Shown piece by piece: positions 4,224 through 5,177 of a stretch of DNA of 5,177 nucleotides. The position numbers and the translations under genes are program-made. Within the stretch, counting starts at the first letter, position 1. Each line of letters starts with the position of its first letter. Under the pieces are notes generated by a model. That model was not told the origin of the DNA and made no database searches. It worked only from the letters and a program-made list of their open reading frames with translations. This DNA comes from Leptospira ainlahdjerensis. GTDB lineage: Bacteria; Spirochaetota; Leptospiria; Leptospirales; Leptospiraceae. The stretch is taken from assembly GCF_016919175.1 (NCBI RefSeq), contig NZ_JAFFPU010000047.1, forward strand, positions 1-5,177, in the 5' to 3' direction.

Positions 4224-4259
4224 ACTTAGTTATGTCGGATAACTTTGTTATGTAGAACT
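4224..4259. repeat. Two tandem 18-bp repeat units
   Basis: Unit 1 (4224-4241) is ACTTAGTTATGTCGGATA and unit 2 (4242-4259) is ACTTTGTTATGTAGAACT. They match at 13 of 18 positions, and the core CTTWGTTATGT at 11 of 11 apart from one A/T change. Unit 1 also shares the 9-mer TGTCGGATA with operator O1. The position, between the repressor side of the element and the host gene's terminator, suits transposase end-binding sites or an extra repressor site. The role is not established. Confidence 0.5.
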
Positions 4260-4306
4260 AAAAAATAAAAATGAAATCGAGATGAAAAATTGTAATCTCG
4301 ATTTCA
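4260..4306 (-). terminator. Intrinsic terminator of the MORN-repeat gene
   Basis: TGAAATCGAGAT (4272-4283) and ATCTCGATTTCA (4295-4306) form a perfect 12-bp stem with an 11-base loop. On the minus strand the stem is followed by TTTTTATTTTTT (4271-4260). It begins 15 bases past the MORN gene stop. This is a clear Rho-independent terminator, and it isolates the host gene's transcription from the element. Confidence 0.85.
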
Positions 4307-4320
4307 AACTATCGAGACCG

Positions 4321-5157
4321 TTATTTTATTTTCTCAACAAAGATTACAGGAAATTTTCTTTCTGCATTTGCAACGCCAACCGCCATACCTTGAATATTCA
4401 AATCTCTTTTTTTAGAAACTAAGGCATCGAAAATTTTATCTTGTTCAGAAGGGATAAATAGAAGAAAATGCGCTGTTACATCTTTGCCGTTATAAATTGC
4501 TTCTGCGATCGTATAACCGTTCCAGTCATCGGAAATTTTGATACCATTCCAATCTTTAAGATTAGATTCGAGATCTTTTGCATTTCTCATTATAGTGAAC
4601 TTGAATTTTCCAGTAACGGAACCTCCTTCCCACTTGTCTACCCTCTCCAATGATCGACATACAAAGTCGATCTCGACATTAAAATGTCTCCGATCATTTT
4701 TCCATTCACCTATTTCATGCGTTCCATCTTCACAATCTAGTTTTCCATTGCCTTGTTTCTTCCCATTAACAAAAAACCCCTCATAAATACATTTAACATC
4801 TCCATCTAAAAAGGTTAATTTTCCTTTCCCATGCATATTCATTTCTGAATTGTAATAGCCTTCATAATGTTCCCCATCTTCAAACCAATCAGAGACTTTT
4901 TTAGTTACATCAATTTTCCCTTCGATAAAATACATGATAGAAATTTTATCGGGTTCATTTGGCCTATAGCCTTTGACTAATCCGTTTAATTTACCATTTC
5001 TAAATGTGGATTCTAAGATAATGCCCTCGTTATTTTGCAATTTGCCTTTACCGTTTTGACAATCACCTTCGATACAAGTTTTAACTTTCTCGTCCGCAAG
5101 AATTGAAATTGAGAATAAGAAAGCCGTTATATAAATAAATTTTTGTAATCTGTTCAT
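4321..5157 (-). CDS. Exported MORN-repeat protein
   Basis: The product has 278 residues from the ATG at 5157. Residues 1-21 are a signal peptide: MNR.K, a hydrophobic core (FIYITAFLFSISI) and a likely signal peptidase I site after LA, before DEK. There is no cysteine at the cleavage site, so it is not an obvious lipoprotein. MORN-like units follow: CIEGDCQNGKGKL (28-40), FRNGKLNGLVKGY (52-64), YEGYYNSEMNMHGKGKL (98-114), YEGFFVNGKKQGNGKL (125-140) and a degenerate one ending GEWKND. Residues 156-278 form a non-repeat domain with no recognised family. MORN units form beta-hairpin arrays used in binding and scaffolding, and many leptospiral envelope-associated proteins carry them; the precise role is unknown. 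A TTG at 5172 would add five residues before the signal peptide and is disfavoured. No convincing Shine-Dalgarno is seen. The upstream promoter is outside the window. The gene is probably host chromosome flanking the element. Confidence 0.82.
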   Translation of the reverse strand: MNRLQKFIYITAFLFSISILADEKVKTCIEGDCQNGKGKLQNNEGIILESTFRNGKLNGLVKGYRPNEPDKISIMYFIEGKIDVTKKVSDWFEDGEHYEGYYNSEMNMHGKGKLTFLDGDVKCIYEGFFVNGKKQGNGKLDCEDGTHEIGEWKNDRRHFNVEIDFVCRSLERVDKWEGGSVTGKFKFTIMRNAKDLESNLKDWNGIKISDDWNGYTIAEAIYNGKDVTAHFLLFIPSEQDKIFDALVSKKRDLNIQGMAVGVANAERKFPVIFVEKIK

Positions 5158-5177
5158 ACGGAAAATATTCAATATAC

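Noticed and set aside
4239..4251. ATAAC-TTT-GTTAT inverted repeat, considered as a separate operator.
   Set aside because: It arises from the junction of the two tandem 18-bp units and is too short to list as an independent site.
4468..4786. Two plus-strand ORFs of 61 and 82 codons opposite the MORN gene.
   Set aside because: The minus-strand frame encodes a signal peptide and MORN repeats; the plus-strand frames have no start signals or motifs.

Overview
The window looks like the junction between a Leptospira chromosome and the early (left-end) region of a Mu-like transposable prophage or related transposable element. The Leptospira call is an inference from moderate GC with A+T-rich intergenic DNA, the general style of the proteins, and a secreted MORN-repeat protein of a kind common in that genus. 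No rRNA or tRNA gene, CRISPR array or complete insertion sequence was found.

Layout, right to left. (1) 4321-5157, minus strand: a probable host gene for an exported MORN-repeat protein, closed by a strong intrinsic terminator (4260-4306). (2) 4143-4259: a short A+T-rich gap with two tandem 18-bp repeat units. The element boundary probably lies here, but I could not place it exactly. (3) 3972-4142, minus strand: a 56-codon small ORF, convergent with the repressor gene. (4) 3571-3975, plus strand: a phage-type HTH repressor without a peptidase domain. (5) 3510-3587: a compact divergent control region. It has a perfect 7-3-7 palindrome (O1) over the predicted promoter elements of both directions and a near copy (O2) over the repressor start codon. 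(6) 3469 down to the left edge, minus strand: one tightly packed early operon of eight genes. In order they encode a small membrane protein, a Ner-like small DNA-binding protein, two short unknowns, a mini zinc-ribbon protein, a winged-helix protein, an HTH protein, a coiled-coil protein, and the N-terminal 160 codons of a MuA/rve-family DDE transposase that runs off the window.

Inferred logic: the repressor binds O1/O2 to shut off the leftward early operon and to control its own synthesis. When the early operon is open, the Ner-like protein and other small DNA-binding proteins act before the transposase is made. Every junction in the operon is an overlap or a 1-nt gap, so translation is probably coupled from end to end. 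Two structures stand out inside it: a GC-rich hairpin followed by six T's within the zinc-ribbon gene, which has the form of an attenuator ahead of the recombination genes, and an 11-bp perfect inverted repeat just inside the start of the HTH gene. Most early genes have only a fold-level assignment.
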